Shown here in pieces: positions 11,020 to 22,900 of a stretch of DNA of 64,000 nucleotides; the stretch's first letter is position 1; every line of letters starts with the position of its first letter. This stretch comes from Leguminivora glycinivorella (taxonomy: Eukaryota; Arthropoda; Insecta; Lepidoptera; Tortricidae), in the NCBI RefSeq assembly GCF_023078275.1, contig NC_062973.1, positions 4,928,926 to 4,992,925 of the forward strand. The letters run 5' to 3'. The notes below the pieces were generated by a model. It made no database searches, was not told where the DNA came from, and saw nothing but the letters and a program-made list of their open reading frames with translations. The position numbers and the translations under genes were made by a program.

Positions 11020-12202
11020 CACTGCACGTAATAGTATTTCCCATGTAACAGCAACATTATGCCTCTTATTTCTTACTAGCTTTTGCCCGCTCGCGTTAGA
11101 AAGAGACAAAAAGTATTCTATGTCACTCTTCATCCCTTCAACTATCTCAACTTAAAAAATCACGTCATCACTATGAATGCGCCAAAAAAGCAGTAAAAAA
11201 TGTTGCAGTGGGAAACACTAAACTTATGAACAGGGAGCCTACAGAAGAAGCCACCAGTAGTAAGCTCTTTCTATCGTTCTTCAATAGCGTAGCGTGATAC
11301 TGATAGAGAAAGATAACTAGGTACGATACGGTGCGGAGAACTATTGGTATCTTGTCTACGCAGTGAGAAACATCGTCTAGCGTCAGCGTCATTGTATTTA
11401 GTTAAATTAGTTAGTTTTATTGTCCATTTTCCGCAAGCCGATAACCATTACCTATTTTGGCGGGAAATGACGATGTAGATAGCACTACTTTAACCACCCC
11501 AGCTCCTCTACGAAACCTGACAGTGTTTTCAGGTTGCTAAATACCTCTTTCGGTGTGTTAGGCGTACTAAGTATTTGTTCCTATGTACTTCTACCTGATT
11601 ACACTCCAGAAAGTGTTTTGTTGTCTCTTCTTCTGCAAATAGTCATTGTGTTAAATTATATAATCTATATCATATTTTTTTTATTAAGACGCAACAGGAG
11701 GGGTCAATTCTCCATAAAAAAGCTCTCGACTATTTCCTCCCTATAGTTTTTAAAGATAGAGCAATGATTTTTTCAACATAGATTATTATTATTTGTATCT
11801 GTGTCTGACCGTTTTTTTTATACTCTTATTTTTAAAGACGCTAATAGAGCCCATTCAAATTTTCCAAAAACGCCCGTGTTGATTATGGTGCAAAAAAAGG
11901 TGTGGTAGGTATTCAAAAATGGTAATAATGTGCCAAAAAAACTAAACGGTCTGATACAGATTATTTTATTGTTATTCAGATTCACAAATTTCGTTACGAT
12001 TGATTAAATTTTGAAGGAGGAAACAATTTTAAAGATTTTTTCGCAATAGAAATTTCGCAAAGAGTTGTTCTTAATTGACTACATTTTTTCGATAGATCTA
12101 GTTAATAACACTAGTAATAGTAGTACTTTAACCAAAATTCCCAAATTGAAAAGGGGGCATCTTTCCATTGTAGCATTTTTGGTCCATTTGCGTCTTAAGG
12201 TA
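11020..12202. other. Spacer shared by both copies with a dispersed repeat
   Basis: Matches 36952-37106 plus 38493-39519. About 11690-11960 carries a dispersed repeat (AGATAGAGCAATGATTTTTTC, then GGTGCAAAAAAGGTGTGG) that also occurs in intron 4 of gene 2. The short open frames are not supported as genes. Confidence 0.6.
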
Positions 12203-12972
12203 TAAATAGCCCCGTTCATTTTAGATTCCATTAACTCTCAAAATAGTCCTTACACCCTGGCGGGTGCTGCCTCTGCGTGTGTCCCATGATACGGGCAAGG
12301 GCAACATCCGCTCGGTGTACCTCTTACATTCCATTAAAGTGTCAAAAGGACCTCTACGCGTTGTCTTCGGCCCCGCGCACGCCTCCTTTAGGTCCGGAAC
12401 ACCATTGTTCCGCGATGGGAAAGACATACAAATAACCTATTAGGTTTTTTTTCTACTTGTCGACTGTAATCTGTCAATTAGGACACCACAGACTAAACTA
12501 TAAGTGCTAACTTTTCAGTGTTGGATACTCTATGGCAGTTCCGACTCAATTATAATAAGCTCATTATAGTTGACTTTAGTTAACTGTAATAATTTCAATT
12601 AACAAAAAATAAAACCGCCTTCAAAAAAAGCGTGTTACAAAACACGGAGAAACTAAAAAGCCAAAAATAATAAACCTTCGAATTCAGATTTCTTATCGGA
12701 TTGCAATAATCTAAACATCAAAATTATAAACAAATCAATTATTTTTGTAGTCGGTACCAGACCTGTTCGTCGCCTTGCTATTTCCTGTTTGCCCCACCCA
12801 ACCATACGCAGGCTGGCCCCGACTCCAAAAATAATTGATTTGTTTATAATTTGGATGTTTAGATTATTGCAATCCGATAAGAAATCTGAATTCGAAGGTT
12901 TATTATTTTTGGCTTTTTAGTTTCTCCTTTTTTAACCGACTTCAAAAAAGGAGGAGGTTCTCAATTCGACTG

Positions 12973-13008
<36 letters not shown>

Positions 13009-14790
13009 TATGTATGTTACTCGATATCTCCGAGAATCGTGGACCGATTTTCAAAATTTTTTTTTGATCGAACCGGTATAACCCCGAGATGGTCCCATTG
13101 ACACCAAGTCAGGGTCTGATGATGGGATCCTGGAGAAATCGAGGGAACTCTTCAAATGTTATAGGCACATGTAATGTTTATTTTAGTCTATTTTTCAAAG
13201 GGACACCAGTATTTACGTCTGATGGTAATAATTTTATGTGGCTGAGCTGATGATGGAAGGTCAACTCCTCAATGGTTAGGAGTTAAAGGATAATTCTTTC
13301 ACTACTGTACATGTATTCGGACTGATACATATAATATCACTAGGAACCACTAAAAATCAACTGAGCTGATGATGGAAGGTCAACTCCTCAATGGTTAGGA
13401 GTTAAAGGATAATTCTTTCACTACTGTACATGTATTCGGACTGATACATATAATATCACTAGGAACCACTAAAAATCAACAAATAAATAAACTTTTTAAC
13501 AAAAAATAAAACCGCCTTCAAAAATAAGCGTTACAAAACACGGAGAAACTAAAAAGCCAAAATAATAAACCTTTCAATTCAGATTTCTTATCGTATTGCA
13601 ATAAGCTAAACATCCAAATTATGAACAAATCAATTATTTTTGGAGTCGGTACCAGCCTGTGTATGGTTGGGTGGGGCAAACAGGCAATAGCAAGGCGACG
13701 AACAGGTCTGGTACCGACTACAAAAATAATTGATTTGTTTATAATTTGGATGTTTAGCTTATTGCAATACGATAAGAAATCTGAATTGAAAGGTTTATTA
13801 TTTTTGGCTTTTTAGTTTCTCCGTGTTTTGTAACGCGCTTATTTTTTTTGAAGGCGGTTTTATTTTTTGTTAAAAAGTTAATTTATTTGTTGATTTTTAG
13901 TGGTTCCTAGTGATATTATATGTATCAGTCCGAATATATGTACCTACAGTAGTGAAAGAATTATCCTTTAACTCCTAACCACTGAGGAGTTGACCTTCCA
14001 TCATCAGCTCAGCCACATAAAATTATTACCATCAGGCGTAAATACTGGTGTACCTTTGGAAAATACACTAAAAACATTACATGTGCCTATAACATTTGAA
14101 GAATTCCCTCGATTTCTCCAAGATCCCATCATCAGACCCCGACTTAGTGCCAATGGGACCATCTCGGGGTTATACCCGTTCGATTAAAAAAAAATTTTTG
14201 AAAATCGGTCCACGATTCTCGGAGATATCGAGTAACATACATACAAAAAAAAACATTCAGTCGAATTGAGAACCTCCTCCTTTTTTGAATTCGGTTAAAA
14301 ATAGAACTTCATACAATTTCTATACTAATTTGCGATACCTGGCAAATTTTCCTGCATCTGAAACACATTTTTTTTATCTGTCGCGTTATCGGCCTATCAG
14401 AGACGGTTATTACAAACAATTGGTTGCTAGGTAATTCGATGTTGATACAACGGTGAGCGACTCTATTAACATTAATTTCAACTTACATAAATGATAATAT
14501 TTCTGTCCATTGATGATGAAGATCATGACTCGTAGAAAAAATATTGTATACAATAGTGATATAGTTAAGCTTTTCACTCTCGTACCGTACCGTACTACTA
14601 GGCCACTCAGCAAGCTTCGTGGCCTAAACACGGTACTCGACTGAAAAGCTTTGTATTATATCAAGATTGTATATAAAATACTATTATAATATGTTTATAT
14701 ATTTTGTATTGTTTTGTAAGTGGTTTTGTATTTTACTTTTATAATCATATTATAAAAAACCTAGCCTAAGAGATAAAATGAATAAGAAGA
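12203..14790. mobile_element. Composite fold-back insertion, copy A only
   Basis: Absent from copy B. A palindromic element X (ends AACAAAAAATAAAACCGCC) occurs at about 12604-12928 and again, complete, at about 13497-13870. The second X lies at the centre of a larger palindrome: Y at about 12930-13496 (starting TTTTTAACCGACTTC) and its inverted copy at about 13871-14300. Within left Y a 119-base block is tandemly duplicated (about 13244-13362 and 13363-13481), while right Y has it once. Before X, 12221-12427 is GC-richer with one short frame I cannot identify. The last 500 bases are AT-rich. Confidence 0.75.
13244..13481. repeat. Tandem duplication of about 119 bases
   Basis: Two virtually identical copies starting TGAGCTGATGATGGAAGGTC. 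The mirror arm at about 13871-14010 carries one copy, so the duplication arose after the arms formed. Confidence 0.9.
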
Positions 14791-15034
14791 ATAACCTATA
14801 ATTACTTTTTATATTGTTTTGTATTGTGTTTTTTTGTATTTTACTTTTTTATTCATATTATAAACAACCTAACTTAAGATGTACGAGTAAAATGAATAAA
14901 GAGAATTAACCTTAACACTAGGTAGGGTAAGATTTTAAAATCTTTAAGTTAATTTTTATCTTAGATTTGAGGGTTTCGCAACGTATGGTTTATAAAAGAA
15001 AATAAAATCCTTGTATACGTACTATCCTAAAAAT

Positions 15035-15285
15035 AAAAATAGACGAGGAAAAATGATCGGACATTTGATGCGACACGAGTCACGACCACTTTTTTATAAC
15101 TATTCTGGAGGGGCGGATAGGACGTAAGAGATGTCGAGGAAAGCCCAGACGCAGCTACATGGACCAAGTAAAATAAAAAGTAGGGGCCGTGCCGTATCAA
15201 AGAGTCAAAGAGCTGGCACAGGATAGAAATAGCAGCTGGAAAATATTCCACCGACAAGAGATTATCTTTAATTTATGATGATGAT
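15035..15285 (+). pseudogene. LINE reverse-transcriptase tail relic, copy A
   Basis: Reads as fragments of the common LINE C-terminal tail (GHLMRHES, then RGRPRR-like, then YQRVKELAQDR and a TTTAATTTATGATGATGATG end). Frames are broken. In copy B the related piece at 40803-41095 is a palindrome of this tail. Confidence 0.6.
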
Positions 15286-15939
15286 GTATTCTTATATCTG
15301 GTGTCCTATCGTTTGACCAAAACTTGTTTAGCAAATTGACACTTGACAACCAACTACTGGCAAAATGATTTTTTGGCAAATCTTTACTTTACAAAAACAT
15401 TTTTGACAAATTATTGGCATGACCAAATAATTAACCTACAAAATTACATTTTATAAGAGATACTTTTGACAAGTTAATATTTGACAAATAAGTTGACTAA
15501 TAAAACTACGTTTAGCCTAAAAATGTTTGCTATAATGTATTATTTGACAATTGATTCTGTAATAGTAATTTATAACATGAGTCAAATGAAAAACATTATT
15601 CCGAATCAAATCATTTATATTAATTATAAATTCTGCACTCTTTGATTGTCATTATTGTAATTTTAAATGAACAGCCAGCGATTTTAATAATTTTATCTCT
15701 GAATATTCGTTTTTCAACATTAATATCCTGTTAATTCGTTCGTCCTTGGTGACGTATTTGCTTTTTTTTTCTGGAGGAGCACCAGCCATTTTTTGTTCAA
15801 TTAAACCCTCGATCGTTGCTTATCGTTTCTTTAATTAGTTCCTTAATCAGAAAATATACTCCTGGATGATGTTAATTGCATAGAATAACCCTAACGAGCA
15901 AAACCTGTCGGAGCAAACCGATCCGGATAGGTTAGGTTA

Positions 15940-15978
15940 GAAGCCTAAGGCGGGAGCTTTGCTCCCGCCTTAGGCTTC
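15940..15978. repeat. Perfect 18-bp hairpin
   Basis: GAAGCCTAAGGCGGGAGC, then TTT, then the exact reverse complement. It lies inside the MULE-like element next to AGGTTAGGTTAG. Confidence 0.9.
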
Positions 15979-16027
15979 GAGGTTATTTTTTTTTAACAAC
16001 CCAGAAAACGTAAGCAACTATTGTAAC

Positions 16028-16270
16028 TTACCTCAAAATAATCTGCCCCAAATGAAAATTGCAACCATGCAAAATTATTCCCTCAAAGTTAGATCGCAAA
16101 CTTGAGATGGCTGCTTTTTCAAAATCTAAAACGCATACTTTTGGCTTTATAACAATGTTATTTTCTGCTCCATACTCAATCAGCATTTCAAACATCATAT
16201 CATATGACCTTTTATCTTTGTGAGAACACAGACAAAATACGAGTGGAAATGTTTTATGATCGTTCAACAA
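16028..16270 (-). pseudogene. MULE-type transposase fragment
   Basis: An 80-codon minus-strand frame with PLVFCLCSHKDKRSYDMMF, VCVLDFEKAAISSL and LHGCNFHLGQI. These match the pattern of the MULE transposase domain (Y-x-x-x-F, then catalytic DFE-A, then C-x-FH). The other catalytic parts are missing, so it is a remnant. Confidence 0.75.
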
Positions 16271-16574
16271 TCAAGTTTTTATCACATAACAATTTATTAT
16301 ATAATATTTGGTAAATTAATCTATTTGTCAAACATATCAATAGGTAAAATGAAAAATATACAAATGATCGTTTATTAAATAACACATTTTTCTAATGTAT
16401 TAGTTACTAAATGAATATTTGTCAAGTAAGTTTTTGTAAAATGATACATTTGCGGAATAACACATTTGCCAATTACTATATTGATGAAACGTTTTTTGTA
16501 AAATGAACATTTGCTAAAATTGTTTTGGTCAAACATTAGTGAACCACCTAATCTACCTATGATAGCAAGTATGC

Positions 16575-16750
16575 GGAATAAAAGATCTTCTAAATATACG
16601 CTGCGCTGCGTGGTATGTACATATATGCGTGCCGTTTACGAGAACCTACGCAACACATGTAAGCAGATGAGTATGATTCATTCTTGTTCATTCTCTCCCG
16701 CTTGCATGTGTTGCGTACGTACATGGTACGCATACATAAGTACATACGCG
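16575..16750. mobile_element. Palindromic MITE truncated at the duplication boundary, copy A
   Basis: The arms run CGCTGCGCTGCG...GTATGTACATATATGCGT and ACGCATACATAAGTACATAC. Copy B (41170-41330) has the full right end TGCGCGGCGCGGCGGCG; copy A stops at ACATAC, where copy A/B identity ends. Confidence 0.7.
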
Positions 16751-16949
16751 ATCACCAAAACGGAGATGGAGCCGGTACAGGGAGCAAATAAAATAGAAAA
16801 TAATATTCAAACGGCAAATCCAAAATGTATTATATTTCCGATGGTATGAGAGGCTTTTGACACCTGTCAAAAATTGACATTAAAATATCAATCATTTACA
16901 TATATAATTATGTAAATATCATAATAAAGCATACGAGAGGTTAAAAGCT

Positions 16950-19900
16950 CTACTGCATATCAGCGGTAGTTGCGGTATAGTATTTTCCCCCTATACCACA
17001 CGCTTTGACCCCTCGGCGTATGCGGACGTATCCATTCTCGCCCCACAGTACTCCATAAGAGTTCTTCAGTATCCAGAACTCTTTACCGTTTTCTGTAACA
17101 AAAATAAACACTGTTAAGCACATGCAGGGGGGTTACCATGACGTACTAAAGACGTTCAGTTTAGGTTGAGAGAAAGGGACACAGCTATAGCAGTTGGGTC
17201 TCTATTGGTTCCCATAATTTTTTTAAGTCCGATTTTTACTATCCATAACGTTTTCCGTCATAATTTGTCTTAGTCATATTATCACTAGTCATAAAATTAA
17301 ACGTCAGAAATTATAGTTCCGATTTTTGAAAGTCATAATTATTGTTAGTCATAAAATTTATTAGCCATAATAATCAAAGTCCATAGTTGTACAAATCCAT
17401 AATGTTGAAGGAAATAAACTTATTTGGAATAATTGTTCTAAGGATTTTGTCACAAGTCATAATGATTAATAACCATGTGTTTCTTCACTAATATTAGCGT
17501 TCAATGGGATCTCTATTGTTTCCCATAAAAAATGTTGCAATGTTTTTTCGTCTGCATTTTCGTAAGTTGTAATCTGGCTTACTAACTTCCTCAGTATTTA
17601 TTAAATTTTCATGGCACCTATTAAACCAATTGGTCTCGCCAAGGAGCTGACGTCGACAACTTCTATATCCGCTTTTAAGGACAAAATATAACTAGCAAAA
17701 GGAAACTAACGAAACTAACTACACGAGGCAAAGGGTTGCTTTTGAAACAATCTATTTCCGCTCTAAGGTACAAAAGGAAACTAACGAACCTACACGAGGA
17801 AAAGTGTTATTTTTAAAACAATTTAGTTCCACCAGTGGGTAGACAGAGCCCCGCTACTCAGGGCTCCTATTTGCGCTCTAAGGAATCAAAGGAAACTAAC
17901 AACCTACCTGAGGAATAGGGTTACTTTTTGTTTTGAAGTTATAAATAATATTTTATGTATAAAAATTTTCTGTGTAATTATATGTATGTCTGAAGGGATG
18001 TCTGAAATATAATACACTTTAGGAATATTAGACATTGAATCTATACGAAGACCAATCAGTAGGGCTTCAAAATATATGCTTAATAATATTTCTGAATAAT
18101 TATTGTTATACTTTTCAATTTTATACTCATCAACTTTATGACTTTTGAGATTATGATATCCAATATTATGGTTTGTTATTGTTAGAACCATTAAACGTTA
18201 TTCGTAACAAAAATTATGACTAGTGATGTTTATGACCACAAAATATATGAATAACAACTTCTGACTAACGAAATTATGAACAATAACTTTATGGGAAAGA
18301 AAGGGATCCCATAGCAGTTACATAGCTCCGTCCCTCTCTCTCAACCTAAACTGAACGGCTTTAGCACGTCATGGTAACTCCCCTGAAAACGTTATTGGAT
18401 GAAGACAGTCGTGACTGCAACATTAAGATGATACAGGAGGAATCAATTCTCCATAAGTACAAACTCTTTCGACTTTTTCCTCCTTGGTTTTCGAAGATAG
18501 AGCAATGATTTTTTCAACACAGATTATTATTATTTTGATCTGTGTCGCATTGTTTTTATATTTTTCCCCTCACTAGCTCGGAAACACGTGTTTTGTCCTT
18601 TAATACCAGCGGGTAAAAACGCATTTTATCCACTAGTGGGTAAAGTAATTTGACCTTGAATAAAGTCAAATTAACTGCTTTAAAATTGATAAAAATAGGT
18701 GAATCTAGTAATAAAGATGATTTACCACCTGTGGAACTACTGGAAGCAGTGATAAACGCATTTTTTGCGTTGTAGTCTCCTCAATATAGTGAGGGGAAAA
18801 GTTTTGTGTTACACACGGGTGTAAATGTATATTTACTTCTCGTGTGTTAAAAAACTCGCAAGTTAGGATTCTATTCTCGAACCACTCGCTTCGCTCGTGG
18901 TTCAACTATAGAATTCTTTCGCTTGCTCGTTTTTCAATTCCACACTCGGCGTTAAAATACAACTTTGCCCCCAAACAAATAACTATTTATTTATAAAGAC
19001 GCTAGAGCCAATCAAAAAATTCCATTCTGGCCTTTTTCATTATGGCGCAAAAAAGGTGTGATGAAAGGAAGGCAGTCGCTTTCGTATAAACTAGTGCCTA
19101 CACGAAGCCTTGGTATTTGTTGTCAAGACTCCAGGCTTACGTGAGCCGTGCCAATGGGAAATGCGATCCTTATCCCCGCGCGAACCCCGGCGGGTTGCTT
19201 AGTTTCAAATTGAAAACTAGTAAAGTCAAGTAAAAACTAGTACTTTTAGTAGTGTTTTTGATCGATTAAGATTAATATAATTTAAATTTAAATTGTTACA
19301 TACCTTCCCCATACCCTACTAAGAGAACGCAGTGATCTAAAGGTTTACCGGTGCACAAGTCAGGTTCCAGAATTCCTCCAGAATAGTGTTTAAAATCCGC
19401 AGAATTTAAGCCTGAAATCAAACAAAATTACAAAAAATCAAACCATTTCTACACAGTGTGTTGCCACCATGCGGGAATTTATTAAAACTGATAATTATAT
19501 GATCCGTTATAAGGTACCAATCGTTAGCGTATAAATCATACTAATTTAAATTAACTCCAAAATTAATTTTCAGAAATCCGCACATTCAATGTACAATGTA
19601 CGTGTATACTTTGTAACTGTCATGACTCACATCGCTAATACTTATGAGATGTCATTGCCCTTACATGATGACAAGTGACTTTGCCGTACATTGTTGGCAA
19701 TATTATTTTTGCTAGGTACCTCCAAAGTTTACTACTACCTAAAAAGTATTTTTTTTATTGATTTTTAAATTAAAGGCATGATTAAGTTAAATAACAACTC
19801 CTTTAAGAAGGCTGGTAACACACTGTAGTATATTTCTGCATTAATGTTTCGTTTGGTGTTCACCAGTACGGAACAGTGACATTTGGTGCAGTGGAACTCC

Positions 19901-22900
19901 TGATGACGGTCAGAACGGAGTTCCTCAAATCTGAACGGCACGCTTATAGTGACTTTGGTATTTTTATAAGAACAGCATGTCCTTGTCCTTACGTCCAGAA
20001 CAGTGACATTTGGTGCAGTGGAACTGCTGATGATGGCCAGAACATAACTTTTCAAATTTGGACGGCACACTTTGATATTTTTATAAGAAGTTCATGCATT
20101 TAAGTTCAGAACAGTTACATTTATTTAGTTATGTTTGTTAAGCACTTTGAGTATTCAAGTCAAATTTTGTCAAGCTTCGATTTCTTATAATCGGATTCAT
20201 GAGGAATTGAATAAACTCCTCAAACCTTAACGTTATACGTATATTGACTTTTGTTGCCATCAAATAATTAAAGCATTAAAAGCAGTTTAAAAAAATACCT
20301 ACACATTTCTACATAATCCAACATTCGCAAGTAGCTTTCACCAGAACCCCAAAGGCGGCGGTTTTTATTTCTTAAAAATTATACAAAATCGACTTGTTGA
20401 TTCAAATGACGAGTAACTTGTAGAATGTACTAGTTACACGTTCCAAAATCTAACTTGTTTGAACCAAAAAGCACGTAGGCGCTATTTTAACCAAAAAACT
20501 TGTTGAACAAACATGTAAACTGGTTGTTTTAACTCTCAGTGTATTAACAAAAAAAAAAACGTTTATTCAGAATGTAAAGCTTAACCCTATTACATATCTT
20601 CTGCCAAACCACTTTGTGGTTTGTTGGCAGACGAGGCTCCCATACACTTATCAAGCTAAAATACCTCATAGTTTTTTTAGATATATGTATAATATTTATA
20701 TATATAAGTTTTTGCTATGCATACACACACACACATGTACATATACGTATAGGATGCATGTATGCGTAGCCAAAACCTAGCTTACCTTAACCCTTTTAGG
20801 AAGCGTACTTAGTTGCACGCAACTATTAGGTAAGTTACATTAGTTAGTGTTAATTACCTACTAACTATACATATAAATACACTGTAGTATACTCACAGAT
20901 AGCCAAAGGTCCAAAGCTTATTAGAAAAGAACGCAAATAGTTTTCATTGAATACGGGGAGTAGTGAGTAAACTTGAGGTATCACGTGGGTAACTACCTTT
21001 TTGCTAATTTGACAAGTCTGCCTTTCTGGATGATATTGGTAGTCTTTTTCCAGCATAACTCCTGGGAGGAACCAGTATCCACTTAAATAAAAAAGAAACA
21101 AAAGTCGGTTGCTGAATAAGTACAGTCAACATTTGAAATGCTTGTTAATAAATATGATAATTTGGGCAGTTAACAACCCTTCGTAAACGTGTAGTATAAG
21201 AAAATATTTTTACCACATACAGTTCGTATGTGTACCACTATAAACTCTACTGCACGGGAAGCATGGTCGCGCGATAGACGATAAAATATCAGGCCGTCCC
21301 TATCGCACTTACAAATAGTGCGCGCGCGACCATGCTTCCCGTGCTGGTTGAATAGACAATGTCACATAATGTAAACATGTCAGTTTGCTTCAGTTCGTTT
21401 GCCTGTGCGGTCGGCCGGCCGCACAAATATACATTGGACTATCGAGTATTTTATTGACTCCACGGATATTTCCAAGTTTCATATATACAGAATGAAATCT
21501 TGTGCAGCATTTTATGTTCGGTGACTGGCTGTATGTAGTCCCCTATTTGAATTTAGAATAATCTATAAACTTCAAGTAGAATGAACGCTTGGCGGGGCAT
21601 TCGAATTGGAGCAGGGATTGAATAGATTATTGTAACTATACTACTCCAAACGCGAATTCAAGTCCAAAAAATCTACTACGATGTTACTACTGCAAGAAAA
21701 TGTTTATAAGATAGTGTAATCTTTTTTTTATAAAAGCACACGCAAAGATAATTTATTTATTGATAATTTCAATTCTTTGACTTAAATAATTAATAGTATT
21801 TACTTATTTACATAAATACTAGGACGCCCGAATAAAAAAAATATTTTTCATATTTTTTGGTTGCAATGTTGGTTTTGCGTTTGTATCACTTCAGGTGTTA
21901 ATAACGTTTGGTACATTATTTTACGGTAAAGAAAACCTCAGACATTGTGATATATTTTTTTAATATACTGTACTGTACTTGACTTGACTTATTAATGAAA
22001 TTGTGTACATCGCGTTTTATGGTTGTCATGGTCGTTCTTTTTTTCGGAGGCGGCCATGACACCAGGGTTTGTCACTTTCATCAACTTTCATTCATTTTTG
22101 AAAATTTATTGTGCTCCGTGGTGATTTCTGCCTTGTTGAGTTTTTGTTTTTTGTTAAATTTTTGTTTCCTGTTGAGATATTGTGTGACTAGTTTAATACA
22201 CATTTGCAGAAATTGCACCGGGCTGACAAATGCCATCTTTAGTGCATAAATTTTTGATTTATTTATTCATTATTTTAGGTGTAAGTAAGTTAATTACTGG
22301 AAACGTGCATGAAGGAGTTAGGCATTGTTACAAATACCCCTAATCTAAATACCAATGACCAAGATTCATAATTTGTGGCGGACGTTGCCACTAATTATAT
22401 CTACTGATAAGATTTAAAACAAAAGAAACACACACACAACACGGGAAAAAACATCAACCACGCATCACCAGTCGCGAATTTAAACATACGTATAATTTTG
22501 TATTTTGGGTTTTTTATATGCTATAAAGAATGTTTTTATTTAAAAGGTTGACGTATCCTGAATAGTATTTTGACAGTGACATAAGTGACATTGACAGCTA
22601 TGACATTGACGTATCTGTCGTAGTTTTATTGGACTTGAAATAAAAAAAACCGGCCAAGAGCGTGTCCGTCCACGCTCAGTGTAGGGTTCCGAAGTTTTCC
22701 GTATTTTTCTCAAAAACTACTGAACCTATCAAGTTCAAAACAATTTTCCTAGAAAGTCTTTATAAAGTTCTACTTTTGTGATTTTTTTCATATTTTTTAA
22801 ACATATGGTTCAAAAGTTAGAGGGGGGGGGACGCACTTTTTTTTCCTTTAGGAGCGATTATTTCCGAAAATATTAACATTATCAAAAAACGATCTTAGTA

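Larger units (their letters stand above)
15300..16545. mobile_element. MULE-like element with imperfect inverted ends, copy A only
   Basis: The ends GGTGTCCTATCGTTTGACCAAAAC (left) and GGTTCACTAATGTTTGACCAAAAC (reverse complement of right) are imperfect inverted repeats continuing through TTTTAGCAAAT. Copy B lacks the element. Inside both ends, short TTTGACAAAT-like motifs recur many times, resembling subterminal transposase-binding repeats. It carries a transposase fragment at 16028-16270 and a perfect hairpin at 15940-15978. Confidence 0.7.
1..16750. repeat. Segmental tandem duplication, copy A
   Basis: This block is near-identical to 21094-41319; position 1 aligns with 21094 and the offset stays 21093 for the first 1.5 kb. 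It contains exons 1-2 of protease gene 1 and its upstream spacer. Similarity is lost at about 16750, inside a palindromic repeat. Insertions found only in this copy are 4674-8125, 9094-9763, 12203-14790 and 15300-16545. The left boundary is outside the window. Exon 3 of gene 1 is expected 12 bases beyond the left edge, by analogy with gene 2. Confidence 0.95.

Noticed and set aside
11171..11392. 73-codon frame identical at 38494-38715
   Set aside because: Identity is due to the duplication; no domain, signal or splice evidence.
13244..13481. CRISPR-like array
   Set aside because: Only two long identical units without spacers; a simple tandem duplication in a fold-back element.
16511..16849. 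Cys-rich plus-strand frame, also partly at 41086-41610
   Set aside because: It runs through a palindromic MITE and unrelated flanks; the two copies diverge where the MITE ends.
20865..21101. Possible stand-alone 78-aa minus-strand gene
   Set aside because: It is exon 3 of protease gene 2 (20897-21081) with intronic readthrough on both sides.
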